In this document: positions 17,775 to 26,415 of the stretch, in pieces | Position numbering within the stretch: the stretch's first letter is position 1 | How the letters are laid out: the number at the start of each line of letters is the position of its first letter | Source: Caldimonas brevitalea | Lineage (GTDB): Bacteria > Pseudomonadota > Gammaproteobacteria > Burkholderiales > Burkholderiaceae_C | DNA length: 64,000 nucleotides | Reading direction: 5' to 3' | Assembly (NCBI RefSeq): GCF_001017435.1 | Contig: NZ_CP011371.1 | Location: 1,550,001-1,614,000 of the forward strand | The notes under the pieces: generated by a model | Seen by the model: the letters and a program-made list of their open reading frames with translations, nothing else | Told to the model about the DNA's origin: nothing | Databases searched by the model: none | Made by a program: the position numbers and the translations under genes

Positions 17775-18395
17775 GTGACCAACTCGCCGCAAACCGGTTT
17801 TTCCTCTTCCTCCGCTGCTGCTTCCCCGCGCCGCCGTTCGTTCAAGGGCGTCGCGGCCGGCCTGGTGATCGGCCTTGCCGCCGCCGCGGCCCTGCCCGTG
17901 ATGGCGTTCGGCGCCGGCGGCCCTCACGGCCATCACGGTGGCGGCCACCACCACGGCTCCGTGCCGGGTGTCTTCATGGGCAGCCCCGAGCGGGTCGAAC
18001 GGATGGTCGACCGCTGGCTGTCCAGCGTCAACGCGACCGACGCCCAGCGGGCCCAGGTGAAGCAGATCGCGCTCGCCGCAGCCAGCGACCTCAAGGCGCA
18101 ACGCGAAGCCGGGCGCGCGCTGCGCCAGCAGCTGCAGCAGCTGTTCGCGCAGCCGACGGTGGACGCGAATGCGGTCGAAGCGCTGCGTCAGCAGCAGCTG
18201 GCCCACCACGACCAGGTGTCGCGCCGCATCACCCAGGCCATGCTGGAGGTCAGCCGCGTGCTGACGCCCGAGCAGCGTGCCCAGCTGGTGGAACGCATGA
18301 AGCAGCGCGCCGAGCGTTGGCAGCAGCGGCAACAGCAGCGCCAACAACAGCAGCAACAACAGCAACAACAGGCGCCGGCACAGCAGCCCAACTGA
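17775..18395 (+). CDS. Spy/CpxP-family periplasmic protein with poly-Gln tail
   Basis: 206 residues from GTG 17775, chosen for AAGGAG seven bases upstream; an ATG at 17739 is in frame but lacks a site. Residues about 20-50 form a signal sequence (GVAAGLVIGLAAAAALPVMAFG). Then a His/Gly-rich stretch (GGPHGHHGGGHHHG) that might bind metal. The LTxxQ-type helical body contains VNATDAQRAQVKQIA and LTPEQRAQLVERM, the hallmark repeats of Spy/CpxP chaperone-like stress proteins. The end is low-complexity Gln (about 25 residues), with CAG/CAA alternation that could vary in length. It directly precedes a response regulator and kinase, matching the cpxP/cpxRA or spy arrangement in which it dampens or is induced by the sensor. 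Confidence 0.88.
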   Translation: MTNSPQTGFSSSSAAASPRRRSFKGVAAGLVIGLAAAAALPVMAFGAGGPHGHHGGGHHHGSVPGVFMGSPERVERMVDRWLSSVNATDAQRAQVKQIALAAASDLKAQREAGRALRQQLQQLFAQPTVDANAVEALRQQQLAHHDQVSRRITQAMLEVSRVLTPEQRAQLVERMKQRAERWQQRQQQRQQQQQQQQQQAPAQQPN

Positions 18396-18409
18396 TGTGA
18401 TGGCGTCCC

Positions 18410-18428
18410 GCGCACGCGCTGCGTGCGC
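18410..18428 (+). terminator. Hairpin between spy-like gene and response regulator
   Basis: Perfect 8-bp stem GCGCACGC / GCGTGCGC with 3-base loop, 15 bp behind the spy-like stop. No T run follows, so it may attenuate or protect the transcript rather than end it. Confidence 0.35.
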
Positions 18429-18497
18429 CTCCCGGCCCGGCACGCTCCCGCGCGCCGGGCGCTATGCTTGCCGGCCTCAGCTTTCGCCGCGACCCTC

Positions 18498-19220
18498 ATG
18501 TCTGCCCGACTTCTCCTCATCGACGACGACACCCGCCTGACCGGCATGGTGGGTGATTACCTGCGCCAGGCCGGCTACCTGATCGAAACCGTGCCCACGC
18601 TGGCGGGTGCGCGCGAACGGCTGGAGCGGCGCGACCACGGTTACGACGCCGTGCTGCTCGACCTGATGCTGCCCGATGGCGACGGCCTGGACCTGTGCCG
18701 CGAACTGCGCGCCCACGCCCGCACCCGCACGCTGCCGGTGTTGATGCTCACCGCCCGCGGCGAGCCGATGGACCGTGTGGTGGGCCTGGAACTGGGGGCC
18801 GACGACTACCTGCCCAAGCCGTTCGAGCCGCGCGAGCTGCTGGCGCGCGTGCGGGCGCTGCTGCGGCGCGCCAGCGGTGCCCCGGCACAGGACGACGCCG
18901 AGGTGCTGCGCTTCGGCCGCCTCGAGATCGACCTCGACGCCCGCGTGGCGCGGCTCGACAGCCGCGAATGCGAGCTGACCAGCTACCAGTTCCAGATGCT
19001 GGTGGTGCTGGCCCAACAGCCCGGCCGGGTGTTGTCGCGCGACCAGATCATGGACGCCTTGAAGGGCCACGCGCTGGAAGCCTTCGACCGGTCGATCGAC
19101 GTGCACATCTCGCGCATCCGTGCCGCCATCGAAGACGACCCCAAGAACCCGCGCCGCATCTTGACCATCCGCGGCGCCGGTTACGTGTTCGCGAAGAAGC
19201 AGGATGGCGAGGCCGACTGA
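18498..19220 (+). CDS. OmpR-family response regulator (CpxR/RstA-like)
   Basis: 240 residues from ATG 18498. Receiver domain 1-120: LLLIDDDTRLTG, phospho-Asp in VLLDLMLPDGDG, LMLTARGE, DDYLPKPFEPREL. The C-terminal winged helix (LTSYQFQMLVVLAQQPGRVLSRDQIMDAL, SIDVHISRIRAAIEDDPKNP, IRGAGYVFA) is of the CpxR/OmpR type. A spacer of 12 bp separates it from the kinase gene. Together with the upstream Spy/CpxP-like gene it forms an envelope-stress style module; the signal is inferred from that context only. Confidence 0.94.
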   Translation: MSARLLLIDDDTRLTGMVGDYLRQAGYLIETVPTLAGARERLERRDHGYDAVLLDLMLPDGDGLDLCRELRAHARTRTLPVLMLTARGEPMDRVVGLELGADDYLPKPFEPRELLARVRALLRRASGAPAQDDAEVLRFGRLEIDLDARVARLDSRECELTSYQFQMLVVLAQQPGRVLSRDQIMDALKGHALEAFDRSIDVHISRIRAAIEDDPKNPRRILTIRGAGYVFAKKQDGEAD

Positions 19221-19232
19221 CGGGCAGCCCAG

Positions 19233-20603
19233 ATGAAGAGTTTGTACCTGCGCATCTACCTGACGGTGGTGGCCGTGCTGCTGCTGTTCGCGTTGGTGGC
19301 CGGCTGGCTGTTCCAGCGCAACATCGAGAGCGAGCGGCGCGAGGAGCAGGCCGCCTGGTCGGACCGTCTCGCGGCCTGGGGCGACCTGGCGCAAAACAAC
19401 CTGCCGCCGGCCGGCGCGCCGGTGGCCGAACAGCGCGAGGCCTTGTTGCAATGGTCCGAGCGGCTGCGGCTGCCGCTGGCGCTGGACGATGTTTCGGGCC
19501 AGCGCATCGCGACGTCACCGACCTTTGTGCGGGTCGAGAAGGAAGGCCCGAGGCGGCGTTTCAAGCTGCCGCTGGACGACGGACGCACCGTCTGGGTGCT
19601 GCGCGGCAACCGCGGGGGGGCCCGGCGTGCCGGGGCCCAAGAACCGGCCGGCGCCATGCCGGGAGAGCCGGGGCGCAGCAGCATGCCCGCGCGCCCGGCC
19701 CACCGTGGCGGGCCGCTCGATCCGCCGCCGTTCTTGCGCGGCGGCGGCCTGGTGGTCGCGCTGGTGGTGCTGTTCGTCGCCGTGTCGGCTGGCGCCTACC
19801 CGGTGGTGCGGCGGCTGACGCGCCAGCTCGAAACGCTCAAGGGGGGTGTCGAGCGATTCGGCGCCGGGCAGTTGAGTCACCGCGTCCACGTCAGCGGGCG
19901 CGACGAGGTGGCGGCGGTGGCCACCAGTTTCAACCAGGCCGCCGACCGTATCGAAGCCCTGGTGCGCTCACACCAGTCGCTGCTCGCCAATGCCTCGCAT
20001 GAACTGCGTTCGCCGCTCGCGCGGCTGAAGATGGCGGTGTCGCTGATGGATTTGGCATCGGCCGAATCGCGCGAGGGTCTCAAACAGGAGATCGAGCACA
20101 ACATCCGCGAGCTCGATGCGTTGGTCGAAGAGGTGTTGCTGGCCAGCCGCCTCGACGCCACGCCGCAGCTCGACCGCGCCGACCCGGTGGACCTGCTGGG
20201 GCTGGCCGCCGAGGAGGGGGCGCGGGTCGACGCCCAGGTGGAGGGCGAGGACGTGGTGGTGCAGGGCGACGAGCGGCTGCTGCGGCGCGCGTTGCGCAAC
20301 CTGCTCGAGAACGCCCAACGCTACGGCGGCGACGCGCCGCCCGAGGTGAGCGTCGCGCTCGAGTCGGGCCAGGCGGTGGTGTGGGTCAAGGACCGCGGGC
20401 CGGGTGTGCCGCCCGACCAGTGTGAACGCATCTTCGAGGCGTTCTACCGTCTGCCGGGGCATGCCGAGCATGCCGGCGGCGTCGGGCTCGGCCTCAGCCT
20501 GGTGCGCCAGATCGCGCAACGCCACGGCGGGCAGGTGCGCTGCGAGGCGCGCGAGGGGGGCGGCAGCTGCTTCAGCCTGCGTCTGCCGGTGCGGCGGGCT
20601 TGA
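19233..20603 (+). CDS. Sensor histidine kinase (CpxA-like)
   Basis: 456 residues. Membrane segments at about 7-27 and 170-192. The periplasmic region ends in a Pro/Gly/Arg-rich stretch. HAMP domain after the second segment (RRLTRQLETLKGGVERFGAGQLSHRV), H-box LLANASHELRSPLARLKM, N-box LLENAQRYGGD, G boxes KDRGPGVPPDQCERIF and GVGLGLSLVRQIAQRHGG. Partner of the regulator encoded 12 bp upstream. Its 3' end overlaps that of the convergent DUF3717 gene by 32 bp, so the two coding regions share DNA at 20572-20603. Confidence 0.94.
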   Translation: MKSLYLRIYLTVVAVLLLFALVAGWLFQRNIESERREEQAAWSDRLAAWGDLAQNNLPPAGAPVAEQREALLQWSERLRLPLALDDVSGQRIATSPTFVRVEKEGPRRRFKLPLDDGRTVWVLRGNRGGARRAGAQEPAGAMPGEPGRSSMPARPAHRGGPLDPPPFLRGGGLVVALVVLFVAVSAGAYPVVRRLTRQLETLKGGVERFGAGQLSHRVHVSGRDEVAAVATSFNQAADRIEALVRSHQSLLANASHELRSPLARLKMAVSLMDLASAESREGLKQEIEHNIRELDALVEEVLLASRLDATPQLDRADPVDLLGLAAEEGARVDAQVEGEDVVVQGDERLLRRALRNLLENAQRYGGDAPPEVSVALESGQAVVWVKDRGPGVPPDQCERIFEAFYRLPGHAEHAGGVGLGLSLVRQIAQRHGGQVRCEAREGGGSCFSLRLPVRRA

Positions 20604-21120
20604 CGGCAAGGCCGGCGCCGCTCGGCGTGGCGGCAGGCTGCGCGGCGGGAGGGGCGGTCGGCTGCGTCGGCGTGTCGGCGCTGCTGTCGTGGTCCGGCGC
20701 CGCTTCTGCGCCGGCCGCTTCGCGGGCGCGTTCGGCATAACGGTTGAAGCGCCAGGCGGTGCCTTCGAGCGTGATGCGCCGCCAAGTGGCGCGCTTCTCC
20801 GCCGGCGTCATCTCGGGCCAGAACTGCACTTCGCCGAAGTCGCGACCGCAGCCTTTGCAGACCTCGTCGCCCTGACTGGTCGAGCAGATCGCGATGCAGG
20901 GCGTGTCGGGGGTGCTGTCGTACCAGGCCAGCCAGGCCTGCTTGGCGGCGGGCGGCATGCTCAGCTCGTCGCACTCGGCCTCGTGGTAGTACACCATCAG
21001 TGCATAGACCTCGGCCAGCGCCTGCACCTCGGCGCAGGCCGAAATGCCGTCCAGCGAGGGCTTGCGAGCGCGCCACCAGTTGATGGCCGACTCGATGTCG
21101 GTGATGTGGATGCCTGCCAT
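20572..21120 (-). CDS. DUF3717 / DUF1289 protein
   Basis: 182 residues from ATG 21120. The N-terminal DUF3717 domain (IHITDIESAINWWRARKPS, ALAEVYALMVYYHEAECDEL) is followed by a DUF1289 domain with four Cys in the pattern CIAIC...CKGC, a probable metal-binding knuckle, then a Pro/Ala-rich tail of about 40 residues. Function unknown for both families. It follows trpS by 16 bp on the same strand, an arrangement that suggests co-transcription. Converges with the kinase gene with a 32-bp overlap. Confidence 0.85.
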   Translation of the reverse strand: MAGIHITDIESAINWWRARKPSLDGISACAEVQALAEVYALMVYYHEAECDELSMPPAAKQAWLAWYDSTPDTPCIAICSTSQGDEVCKGCGRDFGEVQFWPEMTPAEKRATWRRITLEGTAWRFNRYAERAREAAGAEAAPDHDSSADTPTQPTAPPAAQPAATPSGAGLAVKPAAPADAG

Positions 21121-21136
21121 GGTGAGGCCGCCCGGC

Positions 21137-22444
21137 TCACTCCTGGGCGGCGACCAGCGCCGCGAGCGCCGCCTCGACGCGGGCCCGGTCGACACCCTCG
21201 CCGAAGGTTACCGGCGCGTCCGCCAAGGCAGCCGCCCCTTCGGTCTTCAAGCGCTTGACCCAGCTGCCGGCCTCGCGGCCTTCGGCCAGGCCCTGGCTTT
21301 GCAGCAGCACGGTGCCGTCGTGGGCGGTCAGCTTGAAGTAGAAGCGGCCGTCCGACTCCCGGTATTGCTTGAACAGCGGCAGCGCCGGTTTGCCGGCGTC
21401 GCTCGCCGCCGCCTTGGGTTGCGGCACGGCCACCATCGGGCGCAGGCCCACGGCTTGGCGCAGCTCCGCCAAAAAGGGCGTCGCGACCGCGCGCGCCTTG
21501 CGGGCACCCTCCTGCAGCACCGCCTCGATGCGCTCGGGGTGTGCGGTCAGCTCGGCGTAACGCTCGCGCATCGGGCCAACGTGGGCTTCGATCAACGCCA
21601 CGGTGCGCTGCTTGGCGTCGCCCCAGCCGAGGCCGGCGATCAGGTCGGCGCGGAAGGCGGCACGCTGCTCGGCGTCGGCGAAGGCGTCGTGGATCGTCAC
21701 CAGGTGCGACTGCTCGGGGTCCTTCGGCTCGCCGGGCAACCGGGAGTCGGTGACGATGCGGGCGACCGCGTCTTTCAGGCCGCGGGCGCCGCCCTCGAAC
21801 AGCGGGATGGTGTTGTCGTAGCTCTTCGACATCTTGCGGCCGTCGAGGCCGGGCAGGGTGGCCACGCTTTCCTCGATCTCGGCCTGCGGCAGCACGAACA
21901 GCTCGCGGCCCTGGCCGAACAGGTGGTTGAAGCGCTGCCCGATGTCGCGCGCCATCTCGATGTGCTGCACCTGGTCACGCCCGACCGGCACCCGGTGCGC
22001 GTTGAACAGCAGGATGTCGGCCGCCATCAGGATGGGGTAGCAGTACAGGCCCATCGTGACGCCCGCGTCCTGCTCTTCGCCCGCCGCGTCGTTGGCGTCG
22101 GTGGCGGCCTTGTAGGCGTGGGCGCGGTTCATCTGGCCCTTGCTGGTCACGCAGGTCAGCAGCCAGGTCAGCTCGGGGATCTCGGGGATGTCGCTCTGGC
22201 GATAGAAGGTGACGCGCTCGGTGTCGAGCCCGGCGGCCAGCCAGGTGGCGGCGATCTCGAGGCGCGAACGTTCGATGCGGGCCGGGTCGTCGCACTTGAT
22301 CAGCGCGTGGTAGTCGGCCAGGAAGAAAAAGCTCTCGACGCCGGGCGCGCGGCTGGCCGCGATGGCGGGGCGGATCGCCCCGACGTAGTTGCCGAGGTGC
22401 GGGGTGCCGGTGGTGGTGATGCCGGTGAGTACACGTTCGGTCAT
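21137..22444 (-). CDS. trpS: Tryptophanyl-tRNA synthetase with C-terminal extension
   Basis: 435 residues; class I synthetase that charges tRNA-Trp. HIGH-type motif in TGTPHLGNYVGAIRP near residue 11, dimer and active-site region MGLYCYPILMAADILLF, KMSKS motif in GLDGRKMSKSYDN. Standard bacterial enzymes have about 330-345 residues; here the last 80 or so add a segment (LPLFKQYRESDGRFYFKLTA, TVLLQSQGLAEGREAGSWV) that looks like a YegP/DUF1508 repeat. The same extension is known from Burkholderiales enzymes as I recall them; its role is unknown. ATG 22444 was chosen because MTERVLTGITTTG is the usual start. Confidence 0.96.
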   Translation of the reverse strand: MTERVLTGITTTGTPHLGNYVGAIRPAIAASRAPGVESFFFLADYHALIKCDDPARIERSRLEIAATWLAAGLDTERVTFYRQSDIPEIPELTWLLTCVTSKGQMNRAHAYKAATDANDAAGEEQDAGVTMGLYCYPILMAADILLFNAHRVPVGRDQVQHIEMARDIGQRFNHLFGQGRELFVLPQAEIEESVATLPGLDGRKMSKSYDNTIPLFEGGARGLKDAVARIVTDSRLPGEPKDPEQSHLVTIHDAFADAEQRAAFRADLIAGLGWGDAKQRTVALIEAHVGPMRERYAELTAHPERIEAVLQEGARKARAVATPFLAELRQAVGLRPMVAVPQPKAAASDAGKPALPLFKQYRESDGRFYFKLTAHDGTVLLQSQGLAEGREAGSWVKRLKTEGAAALADAPVTFGEGVDRARVEAALAALVAAQE

Positions 22445-22530
22445 GGCGGGCTCGGCAAGAGTACAGCGTGGGGGAAAGTGCGGCATTGTAGGGGGGCGGG
22501 GCGCTCCCGGCCTGCTCGCGCCGGCACCCT

Positions 22531-22548
22531 GGCGGCTACACTGCCGCC
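22531..22548 (+). promoter_or_regulatory. -10-like box inside inverted repeat before purN
   Basis: GGCGGC-TACACT-GCCGCC: a -10-like hexamer (22537-22542) exactly in the centre of a perfect 6-bp inverted repeat, with the purN ATG only 8 bases further on. Transcription from it would give a leaderless or near-leaderless mRNA. Confidence 0.35.
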
Positions 22549-22550
22549 CC

Positions 22551-23177
22551 ATGAAGCGCATCGTGATCCTGATCTCCGGCCGCGGCTCCAACATGGAGGC
22601 CATCGTCGACGCCTGCGCCGCCGAAGGTTGGCCGGCGAGCGTCGCTGCGGTGATCAGCAACCGGCCCGACGCGAAGGGGCTGCAGTTCGCCGCCGCCCGC
22701 GGCATCGCCACCGACGTGGTCGACCACAAGCAACACGCGACGCGCGAGGCCTTCGATGCCGAACTGGCCCGGGTGATCGACCGCCACACGCCCGACCTGG
22801 TGGTGCTGGCCGGTTTCATGCGTATCCTGACGCCCGGGTTCGTCGAGCACTATGCGCAGCGTATGGTCAACATCCACCCGTCGTTGCTGCCGGCCTTCAC
22901 CGGCCTGCACACCCACCGGCGTGCCATCGAACAAGGCTGCAAGATCGCGGGCGCCACGGTGCACTACGTGACGGCCGAACTGGATCACGGGCCCATCATC
23001 GTGCAGGCCGCGGTGCCGGTGCTGCCGGACGATACCGAAGACAGCCTGTCGAAGCGGGTGCTCGCCCGCGAGCACCAGATCTATCCGCGGGCCGTGCGCT
23101 GGATCGTCGAAGACGCGCTGGACCTGCGCGACGGGGTGGTGGTGCACCGCCGCGGGGAGCCGCAACTGGTGCTGTGA
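22551..23177 (+). CDS. purN: Phosphoribosylglycinamide formyltransferase (GAR transformylase)
   Basis: 208 residues. Transfers the formyl group of 10-formyltetrahydrofolate to glycinamide ribonucleotide, third step of purine synthesis. Phosphate-binding start VILISGRGSNMEAI, catalytic Asn and His in RMVNIHPSLLPAFTGLHTH, catalytic Asp in TAELDHGPIIVQAAVPV. Length is normal for PurN. Divergent from trpS with about 105 bp between. ATG 22551 is the canonical MKRIVILISGRGSN start; no clear ribosome site precedes it, in keeping with a possible leaderless message. Confidence 0.97.
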   Translation: MKRIVILISGRGSNMEAIVDACAAEGWPASVAAVISNRPDAKGLQFAAARGIATDVVDHKQHATREAFDAELARVIDRHTPDLVVLAGFMRILTPGFVEHYAQRMVNIHPSLLPAFTGLHTHRRAIEQGCKIAGATVHYVTAELDHGPIIVQAAVPVLPDDTEDSLSKRVLAREHQIYPRAVRWIVEDALDLRDGVVVHRRGEPQLVL

Positions 23178-23219
23178 GCCGGGCGAGCCCCGCCCGCTGA
23201 GGCGCACGCGGCGCCCGGG

Positions 23220-23225
23220 GATAAT
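23220..23225 (+). promoter_or_regulatory. -10-like GATAAT just before methyltransferase start
   Basis: GATAAT ends six bases before ATG 23232. If used, transcription would start at about the A of the ATG. No good -35 is visible. Confidence 0.35.
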
Positions 23226-23231
23226 CGGCCG

Positions 23232-24491
23232 ATGCACCCCAATGCCCTGTTGGAGCTCGCCACCGATCTGGTGCGAGCCATCCTGAAGTTCGACGCGCCG
23301 GCCGACGGTGTCGTCTCCGCCTTTTTCCGTCAGCACCGCGAGCTGGGCCCGCGCGAGCGGCACACCTTGGCCGAAACCGCCTATGCGGCCGTGCGGCAGC
23401 GGCTGCTCTGGCAGCACTTCGCGCAGTCGGGCTCCGGCCCGCTCGAGCGGCGCCTGGCCATCCTCGCCTGGCAGGGCAGTGAGAGCTTTTTGCGCGGCGC
23501 GCTGGCGCCGCACGAGCAGACCTGGCTGACGCAGGTGCGCGGGGTCGATCTCACCAGCCTGCCCGAGAAACTGCGCCACAACCTGCCCGACTGGCTGGTG
23601 GCGCCGCTGAAGGAGCGCCTGGGCGAGGAGTTCTGGCCGCTGGTCGACAGCCTCAACCGCAGCGCACCGCTGGACTTGCGCGTCAACCTGCTGAAGGCCA
23701 AGCGGGAGTCGGTGATGGCCGAGCTGCAGGCGGCCGGCATCGAAGCGCACGAAACCCCCCATTCGCCCTGGGGCCTCCGGGTCGAGGGCAAGCCGGCGCT
23801 GAACAAGCTCGAAGTGTTCACGCGCGGCGACGTCGAGGTGCAGGACGAGGGCAGCCAGCTGCTGGCGCTGCTGACCGAGGCCAAGCGCGGCGAGATGGTG
23901 GTCGACTTCTGCGCCGGGGCCGGCGGCAAGACGCTGGCGCTCGGCGCTGCCATGCGCAACACGGGCCGGCTGTACGCCTTCGACGTCTCGGGCCACCGGC
24001 TCGACAACCTCAAGCCGCGCCTGGCCCGCAGCGGCTTGTCGAATGTCTATCCGGCACAGATCGCGCATGAGCGCGACGAACGGATCAAACGGCTGGCCGG
24101 CAAGATCGACCGGGTGTTGGTCGACGCGCCGTGTTCAGGGCTCGGCACCCTGCGCCGCAACCCCGACCTGAAATGGCGCCAATCGCCCAAGGCGGTGGAA
24201 GAGTTGACGGCAAAGCAGCTCGCGATTTTGCAAAGCGCGGCCCGCTTGCTGAAGCCCGGCGGGCGGCTGGTGTATGCCACCTGCAGCGTGCTGGCCGAAG
24301 AAAACGAGCGCATCGCGGAACAGTTTCTGGAGCAGGCCCAGCGCAGCTTCAAGCCGGTGCCGGCAGGCGAGGTGCTCGAGCATGCCCGGGTGGCGGAACC
24401 GAACTTGCTTGTCGAGGGTGATCACCTGCGACTTTGGCCCCATCGCCATGCAACTGATGGTTTCTTTGCCGCCGTGTGGGAACGTTGCTGA
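23232..24491 (+). CDS. RsmB/NOP2-type rRNA cytosine methyltransferase
   Basis: 419 residues. SAM-dependent m5C RNA methyltransferase. N-terminal RNA-binding region of about 220 residues, then a Rossmann fold: motif I VDFCAGAGGKTLALGAAM, motif IV VLVDAPCSGLGTLRRNPDLKW with the release Cys, motif VI LVYATCSVLAEENE with the catalytic Cys. The N-terminus lacks the NusB-like domain of classical RsmB, so the exact target base is uncertain. Preceded by GATAAT at 23220-23225, six bases before ATG, so the mRNA may be leaderless. Confidence 0.92.
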   Translation: MHPNALLELATDLVRAILKFDAPADGVVSAFFRQHRELGPRERHTLAETAYAAVRQRLLWQHFAQSGSGPLERRLAILAWQGSESFLRGALAPHEQTWLTQVRGVDLTSLPEKLRHNLPDWLVAPLKERLGEEFWPLVDSLNRSAPLDLRVNLLKAKRESVMAELQAAGIEAHETPHSPWGLRVEGKPALNKLEVFTRGDVEVQDEGSQLLALLTEAKRGEMVVDFCAGAGGKTLALGAAMRNTGRLYAFDVSGHRLDNLKPRLARSGLSNVYPAQIAHERDERIKRLAGKIDRVLVDAPCSGLGTLRRNPDLKWRQSPKAVEELTAKQLAILQSAARLLKPGGRLVYATCSVLAEENERIAEQFLEQAQRSFKPVPAGEVLEHARVAEPNLLVEGDHLRLWPHRHATDGFFAAVWERC

Positions 24492-24645
24492 CGGAAGGGA
24501 CTCCAATCGGGCTGCCCGTTCGGCTAGATGTAGGTCAGTTTGCGGTGAGAAAGCCCGGATCTTGCGGCTTTGTCCCGTGAAATCCGGCGGGCCCGCCCGG
24601 GCCGCTCCCCTACAATCCGACGAGCTTTCAGAAAGGCTGCTTTAG

Positions 24646-25869
24646 ATGTCAGAGATTCTTGTCGTGTGGGAAAGTCTTGTCGACTGGCTGGCCCATGGCG
24701 TGTTGAACGCTTCGGTCTGGCAAATCATCGCGTTCACGCTGGTGATGACCCACATCACGATCGCGTCGGTCACGATTTTCCTGCACCGCTCGCAGGCGCA
24801 CCGCTCGGTCGACCTCCACCCCGTCGTGGGCCATTTCTTCCGCTTCTGGCTGTGGACGACCACCGGCATGGTGACCAAGGAGTGGGTCGCGATCCACCGC
24901 AAGCACCACGCCAAGTGCGAAACCGTCGACGATCCCCATAGCCCCCAGACGCGCGGCATCAAGACCGTGCTGCTGACCGGCAGCGAGTTGTATCGCACCG
25001 AGGCCAAGAACCAGGAGACCCTGGCGAAGTTCGGCCACAACACCCCGGACGACTGGATGGAGCGCAACGTCTACAGCCGCTTCACCTGGCACGGCGTCGG
25101 CTTGATGATGATCATCGACCTGCTGCTGTTCGGCGCCGCTGGCCTGACCGTCTGGGCGGTGCAGATGCTGTGGATCCCGATCACCGCCGCCGGCATCATC
25201 AACGGCCTGGCCCACTGGTGGGGTTACCGCAATTTCGAGGCGGCCGACGCGTCCACCAACATCTCGCCGTGGGGCATCATCATCGGCGGCGAGGAGTTGC
25301 ACAACAACCACCACACCTACCCGACGTCGGCCAAGCTGTCGGTCAAGAAGCACGAGTTCGACATCGGCTGGGCCTACATCCGCACGCTCGAGATCCTGGG
25401 TCTGGCCAAGGTCCGCAAGACGCCGCCGCTGCTCAAGATGGGCGACGTCAAGCCGGTGGCCGACGCGCACACGCTCGAGGCGATCATTGCCCACCGCTAT
25501 GAAGTGATGGCCAAGTACGGTCGCGAACTGCGTCGCGCCTGCGCTGCAGAACTGGCGCACCTGAAGGCCAGCGGGGCGCAAAACAGCGCCAAGTGGTCGG
25601 AGCTGCGGGTCGCCAAGCGCTGGCTGCACCGTGACGAGGACCGCATCCCGTCCAACGTCAAGCCCCACCTCGAGCGCGTCTGCGCCCAGTCGCCGGCGCT
25701 GGCCAAGCTGGTCGCGATGCGCGAGGAGCTGCGCCAACTGTGGACGCGCACCAACGTCTCCGCCGAGCAACTGGTGGCCGACCTGCAGGCCTGGTGCAAG
25801 AAGGCCGAGGACAGTGGCATCGCGGCCTTGCAGGATTTCGCCGTCAAGCTGCGGGCGGTGCGCGCCTGA
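24646..25869 (+). CDS. Membrane fatty-acid desaturase (delta-9 type)
   Basis: 407 residues. Di-iron acyl desaturase that would introduce a double bond into membrane acyl chains. The three histidine boxes are present: HRSQAH (about 46), HRKHH (about 85) and HNNHH (about 224). Hydrophobic segments at about 20-42, 64-80, 150-175 and 180-200. After residue 265 comes a soluble, basic, helical extension of about 140 residues (ALEAIIAHRYEVM-like, WLHRDEDRIP, LRQLWTRTNVSAEQL) not found in short bacterial desaturases. A -10-like TACAAT is at 24611-24616. A strong terminator follows. Confidence 0.93.
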   Translation: MSEILVVWESLVDWLAHGVLNASVWQIIAFTLVMTHITIASVTIFLHRSQAHRSVDLHPVVGHFFRFWLWTTTGMVTKEWVAIHRKHHAKCETVDDPHSPQTRGIKTVLLTGSELYRTEAKNQETLAKFGHNTPDDWMERNVYSRFTWHGVGLMMIIDLLLFGAAGLTVWAVQMLWIPITAAGIINGLAHWWGYRNFEAADASTNISPWGIIIGGEELHNNHHTYPTSAKLSVKKHEFDIGWAYIRTLEILGLAKVRKTPPLLKMGDVKPVADAHTLEAIIAHRYEVMAKYGRELRRACAAELAHLKASGAQNSAKWSELRVAKRWLHRDEDRIPSNVKPHLERVCAQSPALAKLVAMREELRQLWTRTNVSAEQLVADLQAWCKKAEDSGIAALQDFAVKLRAVRA

Positions 25870-25894
25870 GTCTTCCTCGGCTGCCGCCTCACTG

Positions 25895-25922
25895 AAAACG
25901 CCCTCCTCGGAGGGCGTTTTTT
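25895..25922 (+). terminator. Intrinsic terminator after desaturase
   Basis: Perfect 9-bp stem ACGCCCTCC / GGAGGGCGT with a two-base apparent loop (25898-25917) flanked by A and followed by TTTTTT. Works in principle in both directions. Confidence 0.9.
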
Positions 25923-26157
25923 CATGGGTGATCGCTTTGTGGTCGGGGCGCAGGCGGTGCCGTCCCTCACCTCGGGCTGGCCCGGAGGTCTCGGCCTGCG
26001 AAGGCCGGGCTCAGGTGGTGCCGCGCTGGGCTGGCAGCGAGTCGGGAGCAGGCGACAAGGAAGGGCCGGTCGGGCCCTGCCCATCCTGGCACCGCGCACG
26101 GGCTCCCGCTCCCGCTCATGGACCCCGTCAGGCTGAGGCCGGACCGCGGGCCCACAA
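25923..26157. other. Intergenic between two converging terminators
   Basis: No ribosome site, recognisable product or repeat is seen in this GC-rich stretch between the desaturase terminator and the rpmG terminator. Confidence 0.5.
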
Positions 26158-26159
26158 AC

Positions 26160-26192
26160 AAAAAACCCGCCGGGCCGAAGCCGGGCGGGTTG
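26160..26192 (-). terminator. Intrinsic terminator after rpmG
   Basis: On the minus strand AACCCGCCCGGC - TTCG - GCCCGGCGGGTT followed by a T run: a 12-bp stem with one mismatch and a stable UUCG tetraloop, 27 bp behind the rpmG stop. Confidence 0.9.
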
Positions 26193-26218
26193 AGCCAACA
26201 AGGGCAGCGACAGCCGAA

Positions 26219-26386
26219 TTACTTCAGCTTCACTTCCTTGTAGGCGACGTGCTTGCGAGCCTTGGGATCGAACTTCATGATCTCCATCTTCTCGGGCGTC
26301 GTCTTCTTGTTCTTGGTGGTCGTGTAGAAGTGACCCGTGCCTGCGGTCGACTCCAGCTTGATCTTTTCGCGAGCGGTCTTGGCCAT
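26219..26386 (-). CDS. rpmG: 50S ribosomal protein L33
   Basis: 55 residues, too short for many ORF lists. Reads [20 protein letters not shown] then [35 protein letters not shown], the full L33 family without the zinc-binding Cys pairs (the Cys-minus form common in proteobacteria). ATG 26386 follows GGAG. Second gene of the usual rpmB-rpmG pair, 29 bp behind rpmB. Confidence 0.97.
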   Translation of the reverse strand: MAKTAREKIKLESTAGTGHFYTTTKNKKTTPEKMEIMKFDPKARKHVAYKEVKLK

Positions 26387-26415
26387 GGTGTTTGCTCCTT
26401 AAGCGGCGGCGGCGA

